Source: an uncultured Aquimarina sp.
Lineage (GTDB): Bacteria; Bacteroidota; Bacteroidia; Flavobacteriales; Flavobacteriaceae
NCBI GenBank assembly: GCA_947500545.1
Contig: CANMSO010000005.1
Location: 372,001-436,000, forward strand
Direction: 5' to 3'
Length of the DNA stretch: 64,000 nucleotides
Under the pieces are notes generated by a model. That model was given only the letters and a program-made list of their open reading frames with translations, was not told where the DNA came from and did no database searches. This document shows, one piece after another, positions 11,275 through 19,399 of the stretch. A program made the translations under genes and the position numbers. Positions within the stretch are counted from its first letter, which is position 1; each line of letters starts with the position of its first letter.

Positions 11275-11330
11275 AAATATCAATAACTATAAAAGCCTCT
11301 AAACAGAGGCTTTTATAGTTATTGATATTT
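11275..11330. terminator. Bidirectional terminator, perfect 26-bp stem
   Basis: Two perfectly complementary 26-bp arms (11275-11300 and 11305-11330) with a 4-nt AAAC loop sit between convergent genes. The GC-rich core AGCCTCT is flanked by A/T tracts on both sides, giving a T-rich exit in either direction. Confidence 0.85.
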
Positions 11331-11338
11331 CTAAAACC

Positions 11339-11575
11339 CTACGGTTTGGATTCTTCTTCTCCAATCTCCTCTGCACCGGTAACAAAATACTTCCTTGTAG
11401 TATTGTAAGAAATTGGGCCTTCATTCCGAAACATATCAGAGAGTCCTATAAACTCCTCTGGAGTTGGAAATAATTGGGTTACTTTTCCTTCTCCTTCGAG
11501 TCTATAATAGAAGAAAAATCGTTTTTGTTCCACACTATACCCCAACCAATAGTTATCTACTTTTTTAAATGCCAT
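11339..11575 (-). CDS. Small hypothetical cytosolic protein (78 aa)
   Basis: A 78-residue ORF without signal peptide or membrane segment. It is rich in aromatic and charged residues (NYWLGYSVEQKRFFFYYRLEGEGKV) and ends in an acidic tail GEEESKP. The composition is gene-like, its 3' end abuts the bidirectional terminator, and an A/T-rich leader precedes the ATG. I recall similar short ORFs in flavobacteria but can name no domain. Function unknown. Confidence 0.6.
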   Translation of the reverse strand: MAFKKVDNYWLGYSVEQKRFFFYYRLEGEGKVTQLFPTPEEFIGLSDMFRNEGPISYNTTRKYFVTGAEEIGEEESKP

Positions 11576-11623
11576 AATTGTATTTTTTAAATTGGTTTAT
11601 TTTACTTTCTTATGTAAACAAAG

Positions 11624-11655
11624 AACCCCATATCCAAAATTATGGATACGGGGTT
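11624..11655 (-). terminator. Probable terminator for the upstream minus-strand gene
   Basis: A 12-bp inverted repeat (AACCCCATATCC / GGATACGGGGTT, one mismatch that becomes G-U on the minus strand) about 75 bp beyond the end of the exported protein at 11730-12320. On the minus strand it is followed by a weak T-rich TTCTTTGTTT. Confidence 0.55.
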
Positions 11656-11729
11656 TATGACTTTATTGATTATGTATTTAATATACGAAAAAAAATGCTA
11701 ATTAATTGATTATCTATAGTTTTTTTGAT

Positions 11730-12320
11730 CTAGTGATGATTGGATTTTATTCTTAATTCCCTAGCAATCTCAAACTCCTTTGCAAGTTCATGTTCTCCAC
11801 TTGTCTTGAGTTTATTTACTATTTTTTTATAATAAAGATAATCATCATGATTTTCAGCATCAGCCAAGAAAGTGATCAAGACTTTAAGATCTTCTTCTTT
11901 TAGCTGTTTGATCAATGAAATAAAATGGTCGTATTTTTCATTTGCATATTGTATAGTTATATGTTGGATATACCATATAGCATCTGCTTCTAATTGTTTG
12001 AACTCAATACACAGACGTATAAGTTTATTACCAACCAATTCAGGAAAGCTTTCCCATAATTCGGTAAGCTTAAATATATATTTATGACTTTCAGAGTAAA
12101 GATTATCCGGCGGTGAGTCAAATATCTCCCTAAACATTACCGCCTTGTCAGGGAATTTTTCAATATAATTCTTCCGAACTTCCAGAGATTTGAAGTAATG
12201 TTCTAATTCAGTTAAAGCTATTGTAAGTTTAAGACTATAAATTTTCACTTGGTCTTCTGAATGTTGACCATTTATAGAAAAACTATATAAAAGAATAAAA
12301 AGTAGAATAATCTGCTTCAT
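11730..12320 (-). CDS. Exported alpha-helical hypothetical protein
   Basis: 196 residues. MKQIILLFILLYSFSINGQ is a clear SPI signal peptide; the rest is predicted almost all helical, with heptad-like spacing of Leu/Ile and charges (LKLTIALTELEHYFKSLEVRKNYIEKF, HFISLIKQLKEEDLKVLITFLADAENHDDYLYY). No catalytic motif or named domain is recognised. It lies 90 bp downstream of the LytTR regulator on the same strand, so read-through from the two-component operon is possible. The upstream leader carries a TTCAATAAA element also found before other genes at 18.3-19.1 kb. Confidence 0.7.
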   Translation of the reverse strand: MKQIILLFILLYSFSINGQHSEDQVKIYSLKLTIALTELEHYFKSLEVRKNYIEKFPDKAVMFREIFDSPPDNLYSESHKYIFKLTELWESFPELVGNKLIRLCIEFKQLEADAIWYIQHITIQYANEKYDHFISLIKQLKEEDLKVLITFLADAENHDDYLYYKKIVNKLKTSGEHELAKEFEIARELRIKSNHH

Positions 12321-12410
12321 ATTTCATCGATTTATTGAATTTTAGATTTTTGATTAATCTCTATCAAATTTTCTTTTTGTCTTTGATCAATATATAAATA
12401 CAATCTCTTC

Positions 12411-13100
12411 TTACAAGAATTTTTTCATAAAATCACCCTTATAAGCCCTACCCAAAGGAACTGTCTTCTGATTTGTTAAATAAATCTGATTACCAGACAC
12501 CCTCTCAATTTTTGAAGTATTAATAATATATGATTTGTGTACTCTCATAAATTTCTTTGAAGGCAAAAGCTCTTCCCAGTAACGAAGTGTTTCAGAGGAT
12601 ACGTGTTTTTTATTTTGTAGGTGAAGTTCTGTATAATCAGCATCAGATACAATGTAGACAATAGTATCGATAAGAATACGCACATGGTCATAGCCTACCT
12701 TAATGTACACTTCATTCATTTCTTTGGTTTCTACACTAGGGATTAAATTTTGCTGTTTGGTCTCGACCTTCGAAATAGCTTTAATAAACCGCTGAAATGA
12801 AAATGGTTTCAACAAATAATCCACCACATCAAATTCATAGCTCTCCAAAGCATAATCCGGGAAAGCCGTTGTGAGAATAACCTGGGGTGGATTGGATAGC
12901 GTTTTTAAAAAGTCGATGCCCGATATCTTGGGTAAATGAATGTCTAAAAAAATGACATCTACTTTAGTCGATTTCATCATTTCCATAGCTTCCAGGGCAT
13001 CAGTAAAAGCTCCTATTAGTGCTAGTGAACCGATATCTTCTATGTATTTTTTCAAAATACGCTGTGCTGGTAGTTGGTCTTCTATAATAATACACTTCAT
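12411..13100 (-). CDS. LytTR-family response regulator
   Basis: 229 residues. Receiver domain at 1-~115 with acidic pocket (IIIEDQ), predicted phospho-acceptor Asp53 in VIFLDIHLPKISG, conserved Thr (LTTAFP) and Lys (LLKPFS). C-terminal LytTR DNA-binding domain at ~128-229, with VYIVSDADYTELHL and MRVHKSYIINTSKIERV. The ATG overlaps the stop of the sensor kinase by 4 bp, so the two are translationally coupled. LytTR regulators of this group bind paired direct repeats and control membrane or envelope genes. The divergent TonB-dependent receptor is the obvious candidate target, by position only. Confidence 0.95.
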   Translation of the reverse strand: MKCIIIEDQLPAQRILKKYIEDIGSLALIGAFTDALEAMEMMKSTKVDVIFLDIHLPKISGIDFLKTLSNPPQVILTTAFPDYALESYEFDVVDYLLKPFSFQRFIKAISKVETKQQNLIPSVETKEMNEVYIKVGYDHVRILIDTIVYIVSDADYTELHLQNKKHVSSETLRYWEELLPSKKFMRVHKSYIINTSKIERVSGNQIYLTNQKTVPLGRAYKGDFMKKFL

Positions 13101-14113
13101 TGTTCCCTAGACTTTTTTAGATCAATGGTTAATTCAACTTCGTATGTTTTTTTATCAGCTTTAATGTGTAATGTATGTGCCTTTGGATATATAATGGTAA
13201 GCCGTTTTTTTACATTTTCCAAGCCAATCCCGCTATCTAAATTGTATATATTGGTTTGCGTTTTGTAGGTGTTCGAGCATTTAAAATAAAGCAATCCGTC
13301 CTCTGTAACCTTGATATCTACGTCAATAATTATACCGCCTGTTTGACTGGAGCCTCCGTGTTTTAAGGCGTTCTCAACAAAAACAATCAAAATCAGGGGA
13401 GCTATCCAAAAATTTGATTGGGCAATATTTTTTGAGAACGTAACTGTGCCACGCCCTTCTATTTGCAAACGCCCAAGATTGATGAAATTTTCTAATTGCT
13501 CCACCTCTTTTGAAAGCGAAACGTATTTTGCCTTGCACTCATAAAGCATATACCGTAGCACACCCGACAACTCCAGGATAAGCTCAGGTGTACGTGGGGA
13601 TTTTTCGATAGCATATGAATACAGGTTGTTCATATTATTAAACAGGAAGTGAGGATTAATTTGCGACTTCAGGAATTGGAGTTCGCTTTCCTTTGCAGAG
13701 TCTTTTAATTCCTTGACCTCCTTTTGTTTGATAAGGGCATCCCAGCCAAACTTGAACCCTGCCAGGACCGATAAAGTGGGCAAAGTACTCATAAGGTTAT
13801 ATCCTACACCCAGAAACCTTTTACCGCGAGTGTCCGGGAAATAGATTTTTTCTAATATAGCTTCTTCTATAAAAATTACCCATACCGCCACCAATCCAAC
13901 ATACAATGCAAACTTCAAGTATGCTCCGGGATATAGAAATTTTGGAAGAAGTACATAATTCACTACAAGACCAGCAATCACAAAATTCAAAAAGAACACA
14001 TATTTATAGGTCTGTATTTCAGGATTACGACGGTCAAATGAATAGAAAGTAAATACCACGATATGCAATATCACCTGAAACCAAATCTCTTTATTTAAGA
14101 ATATTCTTTTCAC
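13097..14113 (-). CDS. LytS/YehU-like sensor histidine kinase
   Basis: 338 residues with about four N-terminal membrane helices (~11-28, 37-57, 67-83, ~105-122), then a coiled linker and the His_kinase (PF06580) core. QINPHFLFNNMNNL places the phospho-accepting His at residue 155; the HATPase part has IVFVENALKHG (N box) and GIGLENVKKRL (G box). There is no large extracytoplasmic domain, so a membrane or intramembrane cue is likely. It forms a two-gene operon with the LytTR regulator (4-bp overlap) and is divergent from the TonB-dependent receptor. Confidence 0.94.
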   Translation of the reverse strand: MKRIFLNKEIWFQVILHIVVFTFYSFDRRNPEIQTYKYVFFLNFVIAGLVVNYVLLPKFLYPGAYLKFALYVGLVAVWVIFIEEAILEKIYFPDTRGKRFLGVGYNLMSTLPTLSVLAGFKFGWDALIKQKEVKELKDSAKESELQFLKSQINPHFLFNNMNNLYSYAIEKSPRTPELILELSGVLRYMLYECKAKYVSLSKEVEQLENFINLGRLQIEGRGTVTFSKNIAQSNFWIAPLILIVFVENALKHGGSSQTGGIIIDVDIKVTEDGLLYFKCSNTYKTQTNIYNLDSGIGLENVKKRLTIIYPKAHTLHIKADKKTYEVELTIDLKKSREQ

Positions 14114-14132
14114 AATTTCAAAAGCTATATAA

Positions 14133-14140
14133 CAAATATA
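14133..14140 (-). promoter_or_regulatory. Bacteroidota-type -7 element before the kinase operon
   Basis: On the minus strand the sequence is TATATTTG, a perfect TAnnTTTG -7 element, 20 nt upstream of the kinase ATG. The same octamer precedes both tRNA genes here. No clear TTTG -33 element was found at 17-23 nt spacing. Confidence 0.4.
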
Positions 14141-14316
14141 GTTTTTTGCTTACCCAACTATTAGATTTATAAGGTAACCGTCTCAAAATCCCCTTTAAAC
14201 AGCAGATCTATCAAGGTGAATAACAACAATGTCGTTTGTAGGTTTAGTATGGCTGTTTACCCAAGTAGATTTTTATAAACCCTTTTTACTTCCGTTCTTT
14301 GAATTCTGAAATTATA

Positions 14317-16692
14317 ATGACACATATAATGAATATACGGTTTCTTTTACTCCTATCATTGTTTACAGTTGGGACCTGGGCTCAAAATGAAAAAATATTA
14401 GTTTCAGGATCGTTGGTTGAAACTGAAACTGGTCAACCTATACCTTATGCCACAGTTGTGCTGAAAGATATAAGTTCTAACACTACAATTTTGGGAGCAA
14501 TTACAGATGAACAAGGGGTATTTCAAGTAAATTCATTAACAAAAGACTTTTACGTTGAGATCAGTTTTATGGGGTTTAAAACGATTCAGCTTCGCGATTT
14601 TAAAGTAAAAGGGAATAAAGTTACCTTGGGTACAATCAAACTTTTTCAAGACAACCAAATGCTAGACGAAGTGGTGGTTAGAGGAGAAGTTTCTAAAACC
14701 GAGTTTAAACTAGACAAACGTGTTTTTAATGTTGGAAAAGACCTAAGTAGCACAGGAGCCAGCGCATTGGAGGTACTCAATAATGTACCATCTGTCAATG
14801 TTAATATAGAAGGAGAGATAAGTTTGCGAGGAGCCGGAGGAGTCCAAATCCTGATTAATGGTAAGCCATCAGTATTAGCCGATGAATCAAGCAATGCTTT
14901 GGGAACCATCACAGCGGATATGATCCAGAGTATCGAAGTTATCACCAACCCTTCTGCCAAATATGAAGCTTCGGGTACTTCGGGTATTTTAAATATCATC
15001 CTGAAAAAAGAAGAAAAACAAGGATGGAACGGTTCTGTATCTATTAATACCGGTGTTCCTGATAACCATAGTATAGGAGGAAGCTTAAACCGTAGAACTG
15101 AAAAATTCAACTTGTTTACCCAATTTGGTGCAGGATATCGTTCCCTTCCCAGGGATAATGAGGCCATCAACCGAAACCTGATAAATAATGAAGTAATTTT
15201 TAGCGAAGGAGAGAACTTTAGAAATGAAACTTTCTTCAATATTACGTTGGGTACAGACTATCATTTGAATAAATATAACGTATTCACCCTTTCGGGAAAT
15301 TTTGCCTACGAAATTGAGGACCAGCCTTCTGAAACAAACTTTCGTTTTTTTGATGCAAGTAATACCTTGGTATCTCGATGGGTGCGTGATGAAATTACCG
15401 AAGCCACCAATCCCAAATGGCAGTATGAATTTAATTGGAAAAAGCAATTTAAAAACGATAAAGACCATACGTTCCAGCTTAGTGCTTTAGGAAGTTTCTT
15501 CGGAAAAGATCAGTCTTCCTTATTTACAGATACTACTTTAGAAGGAGAAGATGTAGATAATAATCAACGCACCGCTACTAATTTTCAGCAAGCAGATTTT
15601 ACCTTCAAAGCAGATTATACCAATCCGTTAACTAAAGAATATGCTATAGAGACCGGAGCACAATATGTTATAAACGATGTAGGAAATGATTTTGAGGTCG
15701 AGGATCTTATCGATGGAGAATTTGTAATCAATGAAAACCTGACCAATGACTTTGAGTGGAATCAAAAGGTATTGGGAGTTTATGGAACTATATCTTATGA
15801 AAATGAGGTCTGGGGAATCAAGGCAGGCTTACGTGTAGAAAATACTGATTTAGAAACTTTATTAGCAAATACCAACGAAGGTAACTCCCGAAATTTCACT
15901 AATTTTTTCCCTAGTTTTCACTCGTCATATACGTTTAGCGAGAAGTTTTCACTACAGGCAGGCTACTCAAAACGTATATTCAGGCCTAGGCTTTGGGATT
16001 TAAATCCTTTTTTCAACATTCGAAATAATTTCAATATACGAACTGGAAATCCAGAATTACAACCTGAGTTTACTAATTCCTATGAATTAACGAGTATTTA
16101 TAAAATTGGAAAGGCAAGTATGAGTTCCAGTTTGTACCATCGTTATACGACAGATGTGGTAGAACGCGTATCGACTTTTGTCGATAATGTGAATTTTACT
16201 ACCCCAGAAAATATTGGTACGAATTCTTCTATAGGTTTTGAAACCAATGGGAAATATAATCCTGTAAAATGGTTGACTTTTACCGGGGATTTTAATTTTA
16301 ATTATTTTGACCGAAAAGGAACTTTTGAAGGCCAGGTTTTTGACTTTACAGGGAATCAATGGTCTACTCGATTAGGTTCAAAAATTAGCTTGCCCGCAGA
16401 TATTGACTTAGAATTGAATGGAAACTACCGCTCTGGATTTGAAACTGTGCAAGGGGAGCAAAGTGGTTTTGCCTTTCTAGATATAGGTATGCGTAAAAAA
16501 ATCCTAAAGGGAAAAATAGTGGCGAATCTTAGTATTCGTGATGTGTTTGCTTCCAGAATTCAAGAACGCTTTGTGAATCAACCCACTTTTGAAACCTACA
16601 ATTTTGGGCAACGCGGACGCTTTATTACTTTTGGACTAAGCTATGCTTTTGGCAAAGGAGAGGCAATGACTTATTCGGGGAGAAGAAGGTAA
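14317..16692 (+). CDS. TonB-dependent outer-membrane receptor (OMP_b-brl_3 type)
   Basis: About 790 residues from the ATG at 14317; an ATG 12 nt further in (14329) fits equally well. A TTG at 14299 would only add a non-hydrophobic prefix before the signal peptide MNIRFLLLLSLFTVGTWAQ. Next comes a CarboxypepD_reg-like domain (GSLVETETGQPIPYATVVLKD...GVFQVNSL), then a plug domain with DKRVFNVGKDL...NVPSVNV and GVQILINGKPS, then a long barrel ending in a flavobacterial C-terminal strand (FITFGLSYAFG). This receptor family imports unidentified nutrients or peptides using TonB/ExbBD. The divergent LytS/LytTR pair is a plausible regulator. No SusD partner is adjacent. Confidence 0.92.
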   Translation: MTHIMNIRFLLLLSLFTVGTWAQNEKILVSGSLVETETGQPIPYATVVLKDISSNTTILGAITDEQGVFQVNSLTKDFYVEISFMGFKTIQLRDFKVKGNKVTLGTIKLFQDNQMLDEVVVRGEVSKTEFKLDKRVFNVGKDLSSTGASALEVLNNVPSVNVNIEGEISLRGAGGVQILINGKPSVLADESSNALGTITADMIQSIEVITNPSAKYEASGTSGILNIILKKEEKQGWNGSVSINTGVPDNHSIGGSLNRRTEKFNLFTQFGAGYRSLPRDNEAINRNLINNEVIFSEGENFRNETFFNITLGTDYHLNKYNVFTLSGNFAYEIEDQPSETNFRFFDASNTLVSRWVRDEITEATNPKWQYEFNWKKQFKNDKDHTFQLSALGSFFGKDQSSLFTDTTLEGEDVDNNQRTATNFQQADFTFKADYTNPLTKEYAIETGAQYVINDVGNDFEVEDLIDGEFVINENLTNDFEWNQKVLGVYGTISYENEVWGIKAGLRVENTDLETLLANTNEGNSRNFTNFFPSFHSSYTFSEKFSLQAGYSKRIFRPRLWDLNPFFNIRNNFNIRTGNPELQPEFTNSYELTSIYKIGKASMSSSLYHRYTTDVVERVSTFVDNVNFTTPENIGTNSSIGFETNGKYNPVKWLTFTGDFNFNYFDRKGTFEGQVFDFTGNQWSTRLGSKISLPADIDLELNGNYRSGFETVQGEQSGFAFLDIGMRKKILKGKIVANLSIRDVFASRIQERFVNQPTFETYNFGQRGRFITFGLSYAFGKGEAMTYSGRRR

Positions 16693-17285
16693 ATGAAGTG
16701 ACCCTAAAATTCGAAAGTCAATTAACAATTATCGATCTTATATGAACTTTATAATTTCACCAATAGTTAATCCTGAGTTTAGTTTACTTAATATTTTTTA
16801 AAAAAATAATCAATAGCAAAGTTGATTACAAAACAATTAAATAGACTATCAAAAATCATAAAACCACGACAATATCCAAAGATTATGAAGGGATAAACTG
16901 ATAATGGATGGTGTGTTCCTAATAAAGTAGATATTTAATTGAGTCGCAAAGAGCAGAACCTAAACTTATCAAAAAAGATGATGAAATTTACGATTCAAAA
17001 GAAAATCTACATTTGTGATGGACTCTAGAAGTAATAATTATGCATTAAAAATATCAATCCAAGGGAATGGACTCACAGATACTTTGGAAAAATTACCAGA
17101 TCATAGTATACAAAAACCAGAAGAACTCCTAACTAAACATCAAAAAAAATCACGCTGTAATTGCTCGGACGGATACATTTTGAACCTCTCGAATTCGAGA
17201 GGTTCAAAAATGACAATATCATATAAAAACTAGAGTCCGTATATAAATTTTCCTCACATTGAAAAAAAGAATAATAAAGAAACAA
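16693..17285. other. 593-bp stretch without a confident gene
   Basis: AT-rich DNA after the receptor gene. A 71-codon ORF (ATG 17018 to 17233, plus strand) is present but has no signal peptide, no recognisable domain, and a long palindrome inside it, so I do not call it a gene. No terminator with a T-run is visible after the receptor. Confidence 0.5.
17178..17209. repeat. Perfect 32-bp palindrome
   Basis: The two 16-bp arms (17178-17193 and 17194-17209) are exact reverse complements with no spacer; the core is CTCTCGAATTCGAGAG. As RNA it would form a strong hairpin with a 4-nt loop; as DNA it could be an operator or a terminator relic. No T-tract lies outside the stem. Confidence 0.7.
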
Positions 17286-17447
17286 TTAATATTCACTACA
17301 ATTGCAAGTTGTTTCAAAATTTTCAGGTAGACTATCCCTGCAAAATGCTCGACATATATCGTGCATAGTATGCCCACCTATAATGAATTGTTGTTCTGGT
17401 TTGTTTAGTGTTTGAACACCTTTAATATTTAAAACTGATTTTAACAT
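17286..17447 (-). CDS. Double-glycine leader peptide, Cys-rich core (53 aa)
   Basis: A 53-codon ORF ending TAA. The leader (MLKSVLNIKGVQTLNKPEQQ, then FIIGG) matches the bacteriocin/RiPP-like double-glycine leader common in Bacteroidota (L.K.EQ..I.GG), with cleavage predicted after GG at residues 24-25. The 28-residue core contains four Cys (ICRAFCRDS, ETTCNCSEY), suggesting disulfides or other modification. Such peptides are normally trimmed and exported by C39-peptidase ABC transporters; none is in the window. Two further GG-leader peptides occur at 29.5-29.9 kb. Whether this one is an antimicrobial, a signal or a modified product is unknown. Confidence 0.6.
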   Translation of the reverse strand: MLKSVLNIKGVQTLNKPEQQFIIGGHTMHDICRAFCRDSLPENFETTCNCSEY

Positions 17448-17792
17448 GATAATATATTTATATTTAGTTAATAAAACATAACCAATATAGATAAAAAGAG
17501 ATAATTAACCTACAAAAACCACAAATATAGGAACCTGTCCAAGAAGAATCATTTTTTCAAACTCTTTACTTTTTTAGAACTAGATTCGAGAAATACGCTG
17601 AAGAATCGATATTGTCAAGCAAAAAACTGACGTCTTTTTTTCTCTAACTCTGCAATAAACCTTTGTTTTTCGTTCTCGAATTCTTTTCTTAGTTTGGTCT
17701 TTTGTTTATGACTAATTGATTCAAAAAACTGAAAGAAAACTTTTCATGTTTAGGTTATCGTTTATTTGAGCTTTTGTTTTCGCCAATCTAAC
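17448..17792. other. 345-bp stretch, possible coding remnant
   Basis: No intact gene. On the minus strand, 17743 to 17615 reads as 42 stop-free codons without a start, giving a charged coiled-coil-like string (SHKQKTKLRKEFENEKQRF, then IAELEKKRRQFFA). It is bounded by stops and could be the decayed end of a lost gene, but chance cannot be excluded. Confidence 0.3.
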
Positions 17793-18362
17793 TTACCAAT
17801 GTTGCGTTCCTGGTTCCCCTTTAAAAGGTCCGACTAGGTCTGAAGTGATCCATCCTGCATAAAATTCACTAGATTGCGCCTCTACTTGTTTCCCATCGAT
17901 ATAACATTCAAGATCTTGAGGATAGAACGCTATATGATTTTTTAATGCTGAAAATTCTGGAAAAGGTTTCGGATACGACCATGCCACGGGCTGGTCCATC
18001 ATAGCCTTCAACACCCAGTAAACCGCACTCCCCTTCCATTCGCACATCGAGATCTTGTCTGGTATTCTAACAAGCGTACTCATATCAATATCAGTCTTAG
18101 GTATATAATATGTTGGTGGGCTTGCGGTCTCAAGCACAGCTAGGACGTCGTGGGAATGTGCAATCCTTTTACCCTTATGATTGACCATTACCGGTTTACT
18201 CACTTTTTCGATAATTGGAGGGCGTGGAAAATCCCAAACAGATCGCTGGCCTTTTTTTGGTTCTATTGCAAATGGAGGTCTTTTATTACCAGTATGACTC
18301 CAGCTTTCACGGGCCTTTTGCAACCAATTTACCTTCATTTTTCTTTTCTCATTTGGTCCCAT
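17793..18362 (-). CDS. DUF427 domain-containing protein
   Basis: 189 residues and cytosolic. The DUF427 fold (PF04248) signature is unmistakable: SVWDFPRPP near 41-49, LETASPPTYYIPKTDI near 97, CEWKGSAVYW near 125, AFYPQDLECYIDGKQV, and the terminal FYAGWITSDLVGPFKGEPGTQHW. In the family the conserved Cys-Glu-Trp-Lys and the Tyr/Trp cluster line a small pocket; the biochemical role is unknown. An alternative start is Met9 (MKVNWLQKARESW). It lies 46 bp downstream of the TonB-C gene on the same strand, and its leader carries the TTCAATAAA element. Confidence 0.9.
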   Translation of the reverse strand: MGPNEKRKMKVNWLQKARESWSHTGNKRPPFAIEPKKGQRSVWDFPRPPIIEKVSKPVMVNHKGKRIAHSHDVLAVLETASPPTYYIPKTDIDMSTLVRIPDKISMCEWKGSAVYWVLKAMMDQPVAWSYPKPFPEFSALKNHIAFYPQDLECYIDGKQVEAQSSEFYAGWITSDLVGPFKGEPGTQHW

Positions 18363-18408
18363 AGATTTAGCTTAAATCTTTATCGGTTTATTGAACTTTT
18401 AGAACTTG

Positions 18409-18864
18409 TTATTGTACCCGCAAAGTAGCAGGAAAATCAAATTTCACAACTATTGGTTTTCCATTAAAACTCCCTTGAAAAATTTTTGGTAGTGTCGCAA
18501 GTACTCTTAGTGCTTCTTTTTCCAAACCTTCTATATCTGATTTTGCATCATAGGCAATAAGATTTCCTCTTTTATCCACCGTTATTGAATTATTCATAAT
18601 ATAAGTTCCTGAAAGTAAACCCAATTCAGAAATAACTTCGGTATTGAAAGTTATATTAAAATGTCGTATTACAGCTTTTTTAGCACATTCTTTAGAAGAA
18701 TCTTTTTTACGTTTACATTTAATATCTTTTTCCCGTGAAATTTCAACATCATCAAAATTGTAGACTAAAGAATCATTTGCTTCATTAGATACGTTTAAAG
18801 AGTCCTGACCAAATGCTCCAAGATGTAAAATTAATACTATCAATAAAATTATATACTTCTTCAT
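18409..18864 (-). CDS. Exported TonB C-terminal-domain-like protein
   Basis: 151 residues with SPI signal peptide MKKYIILLIVLILHLGAFGQ. The C-terminal half follows the flavobacterial TonB_C pattern: an ECAKKAV...HFNITFN strand, ITVDKRGNLIAYDAKSDIEGLEKEALRVLATLPK, then GKPIVVKFDFPATLRV. There is no N-terminal membrane anchor or Pro-rich linker, so this is a free periplasmic TonB-C domain rather than a full energy transducer. Partner unknown. A CKRKKDSSKEC segment suggests a disulfide. Confidence 0.75.
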   Translation of the reverse strand: MKKYIILLIVLILHLGAFGQDSLNVSNEANDSLVYNFDDVEISREKDIKCKRKKDSSKECAKKAVIRHFNITFNTEVISELGLLSGTYIMNNSITVDKRGNLIAYDAKSDIEGLEKEALRVLATLPKIFQGSFNGKPIVVKFDFPATLRVQ

Positions 18865-18909
18865 AGGTTTATTGAGCTTTAATTGTATTCAATTATTTAT
18901 TTTTGACTT

Positions 18910-19107
18910 ATGATAATATTGGCTTTTATATTCTTAATTTCTTCTGTTTACACCTTTCTATCATACTATCTGGACTGGGAACATACAAAAAAACATTCGC
19001 AAAAAGGAATTCCATATTCAAGATTTGATAAAAACTTAGGAATTGTAATTTCAATTTTTCTATTGACATGTAGTATCTATCTTTTTATTCAATATTTCCA
19101 ATCCTAA
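18910..19107 (+). CDS. Small two-helix membrane protein (65 aa)
   Basis: Two hydrophobic helices (MIILAFIFLISSVYTFLSYY and LGIVISIFLLTCSIYLFIQYF) flank a hydrophilic 20-residue loop with HTKKHSQKG. It starts 45 bp from the divergent TonB-C gene. Composition and helix spacing are gene-like, but there is no recognisable family. The Lys-rich loop predicts a cytoplasmic position (positive-inside rule). Confidence 0.5.
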   Translation: MIILAFIFLISSVYTFLSYYLDWEHTKKHSQKGIPYSRFDKNLGIVISIFLLTCSIYLFIQYFQS

Positions 19108-19230
19108 TTTTCATCAATTTATTGAACTTTGATTCTAAAGATTGGGTCATAGTTCCGCTGTTAAAATGCCAATACTACTTAGTTATTATTTCATTATAAA
19201 ATAATGAGTTTTCTAAATCTTGGTTATCCC

Positions 19231-19397
19231 TTGCTGCCGCTAGTGTCTCACTAGTGTGCCATACAAAACTAAGACAGTATATCAAAAAAATAGCAATACG
19301 TTATAAAACCGTTAGCTATTTCATTTTTTCTCACTCATATTCGCCACTAGTCACACTTATCGGCCTTTATTAGAGACTAGCCGTAGCTGAGGCGAAC
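19231..19397. repeat. MITE-like repeat, copy A
   Basis: First of three related ~150-bp elements. Its left end carries the full terminus CCGCTAGTGTCTCACTAGTG; the core shares GCAATACGTTATAAAACC and CTCACTCATATT with copies B and C; the right end is a degraded inverted terminus (GAGACTAGCCGTAG). It ends 3 bp before the stop codon of the serine hydrolase gene. No coding capacity. Confidence 0.75.
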
Positions 19398-19399
19398 TT

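Noticed and set aside
17015..17233. 72-codon ORF on the plus strand
   Set aside because: Starts with GTG/ATG in a poor context, has no domain or signal, and contains the 32-bp palindrome. Not enough support for a gene call.
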